A stretch of 64,000 nt of DNA from NCBI GenBank assembly GCA_026874595.1, contig CM049306.1:36904019-36968018 (forward strand), read 5' to 3'. Position 1 is the stretch's first letter. Each line of letters opens with the position of its first letter. The translations under genes were made by a program, and so were the position numbers. The notes under the pieces are model-generated. The model was not told the origin of the DNA and did no database searches. It saw only the letters and a list, made by a program, of their open reading frames with translations. This document shows positions 62,510 to 64,000 of this stretch, piece by piece. Origin of the DNA: Sipunculus nudus. Lineage: Eukaryota; Annelida; Sipuncula; Golfingiida; Sipunculidae.

Positions 62510-64000
62510 GTAAGGCCTGATATTCAGATTAGAAAACCCATCATAAAGATTTTCTGTTGACTGAATCCAAATCGCTGTATTGGTAGTTAAATGTTAATGT
62601 AAAATCCTGTGTAAAATTACAAATACACATCATGATCTCGAAGTTCGAATTTTAAGTTGCTTTAAAAACAGACTTGTTGGATTTGGACTCGAGTTCCAAA
62701 AGACTTTGAAGAAGCGGTTTTAGACTTGAACCTCAAGGACTCAGACTTGGAATCAAGTAGGTTGGAGTCGGAATGGCACTCGGATACAGATCTTGTGGGC
62801 TTGATTACAACAAGGTCACGTAGTATCAAAGGCAGTTTGTTTCAGTAAATTAGCGATATGATACATTAATGATAGGAAAAGGTTTGGAATTTCATCAATT
62901 TTTCCAATTAAGCAAAACTTTCAATAAACCAGATTTCAATCAAGTGGAACCGGCTTTACCGTGTTATTACTGTGACAATTGTATGTCCGGATAGAAAATG
63001 CTTAGAGCATTTGGTCTGTTGGTATTTCATTTTTATTCAAAATAACAGAAACTTACACACTAATAGTTACACAAATTATGCCTTTAAGTGCTAGACGCAC
63101 CGTTAACAAACTTTATATAATGAAGTGATTATAGTATAGTTTTCATAAATAACAAGACTGAATTGAATTTAACAGCTGACGGAAGGATGATTCACTATTG
63201 CTTCTGTGCCATACATGGATAATTAATCTGCGGGAACTTTTGAGATGCTAGTGTCATCATAATATATCATAAGCTACATATGCATATACATTGAATACGT
63301 AGTTCATTTAATTAGAACACTTATTACCGACACCAAGTAGCTCTTGTTCAGGTCTGTCATGAGGAGTGATTATAGACTACTGTAAACCTTAAAAAATAAG
63401 GAGCCTTGTCCTCACATACGGGCCCGTGTGATAATTCTATGCATAAAAGAGTTGATTTTTGCAAAATATAAGGGGTATGGAGTACTTTTTATTGCTGTAA
63501 ATGTGACAATTAACCTTTGTTTTTCTCAAATGAGTATTCATTTAAAAGTGCATTTTCAAACATTTCGAACAAGCCCTTAAACGTACTGTTTACTTCCAGG
63601 CTGATAGAGTTATTGGCTGAAAGTTGTTTTTTTAGTTTTGTCGAATTGATGGCAGATTCTCAACAACACGTTAAGGTAAACTTAACGCGGGAAAACCGCT
63701 ATGTACGGCACGCTATATACCTGAAACTGCATGGTTTCATGTATAATGTTATTGAGACAGATATCCAGACAGATAGCGTGATGCCAGGACATATCTTTTC
63801 GAAACCGTAGTGGCCACATTATAACCAACCATATCAACATGGAAAAAATTGGTTGACAGAGTATACAGCATGATACATCTCGCTGTCGTCAGGTGCAGAT
63901 GACTGTTGATAACCAATCATGATGTGTAGCTTGCTGGGCAAATAACAACCACATAATTTGCCGGACTGGCCTGAAAACGGATGCAATGTTCTATAACATT
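62510..64000 (+). repeat. Segmental duplication unit C (start only)
   Basis: 62510-63260 matches the head of unit B (40283-41100). From about 63390 it matches both A and B ('agccttgtcctcacatacgg'). The last 350 bases follow unit A closely: 'ccgctatgtacg' at 63688, 'tagtggccaca' at 63808, 'ggcctgaaaacgg' at 63967. By position relative to unit A the next copy of the cysteine-rich gene would begin roughly 4 kb beyond the window. Confidence 0.85.

Overview
The window is AT-rich, intron-bearing, repeat-laden animal DNA. It shows GT-AG introns, AATAAA signals, long (AT)n tracts, C-type lectin-like exons, and dispersed repeats of a kind I associate with marine molluscs (runs of gtctgtctgtccg, 'tgaccttgacc' blocks, 'accgtatttccc' elements). 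A bivalve or other mollusc is my best guess; this is inference. No rRNA, CRISPR, operon or bacterial-style gene is seen.

Region 1 (about 1-16.5 kb) is a decaying C-type lectin-domain (CTLD) neighbourhood. A two-exon CTLD with a clean phase-1 splice lies at 1293-2809 (+) but lacks the inner cysteine pair. A broken copy lies on the minus strand at about 4790-5445. A broken copy with an EPN motif lies at about 9200-9905 (+). A doubtful fourth scrap is at about 16.2-16.3 kb (-). A large inverted repeat, with arms of about 1.1 kb at 10979-12066 and 14641-15695, sits in this part.

Region 2 (about 21.4-64 kb) is a segmental tandem duplication. Unit A (about 21.41-36.78 kb) and unit B (about 40.3/41.44-57.23 kb) align along most of their length, and unit C begins at about 62.51 kb and runs off the window. 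Each complete unit carries one small three-exon gene for a secreted, cysteine-rich, basic protein that I do not recognise. In unit A (26310-31763) splicing gives an open frame of 162 codons: signal peptide, basic linker, 8-Cys exon, then a 3-Cys exon with an Arg/His/Gly-rich tail. In unit B (45844-52017) exons 2 and 3 stay open with all 11 cysteines at identical spacing, but exon 1 has lost one base and its GT donor.

The large intron 2 of both copies is bordered by degenerate minisatellites whose core contains an AG/GT splice-like sequence that also forms the exon 3 acceptor. The copies differ by insertions (a GGATCC-ended MITE-like element, a 2-kb element with ~300-bp repeats, a GCGCT-type dispersed repeat), which give a relative history of the array. 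Between units are old repeats and, at about 62.1-62.45 kb, a scrap resembling the C-terminal part of a non-LTR retrotransposon ORF2. The most interesting content is the unrecognised cysteine-rich gene pair and its splice-motif minisatellites.
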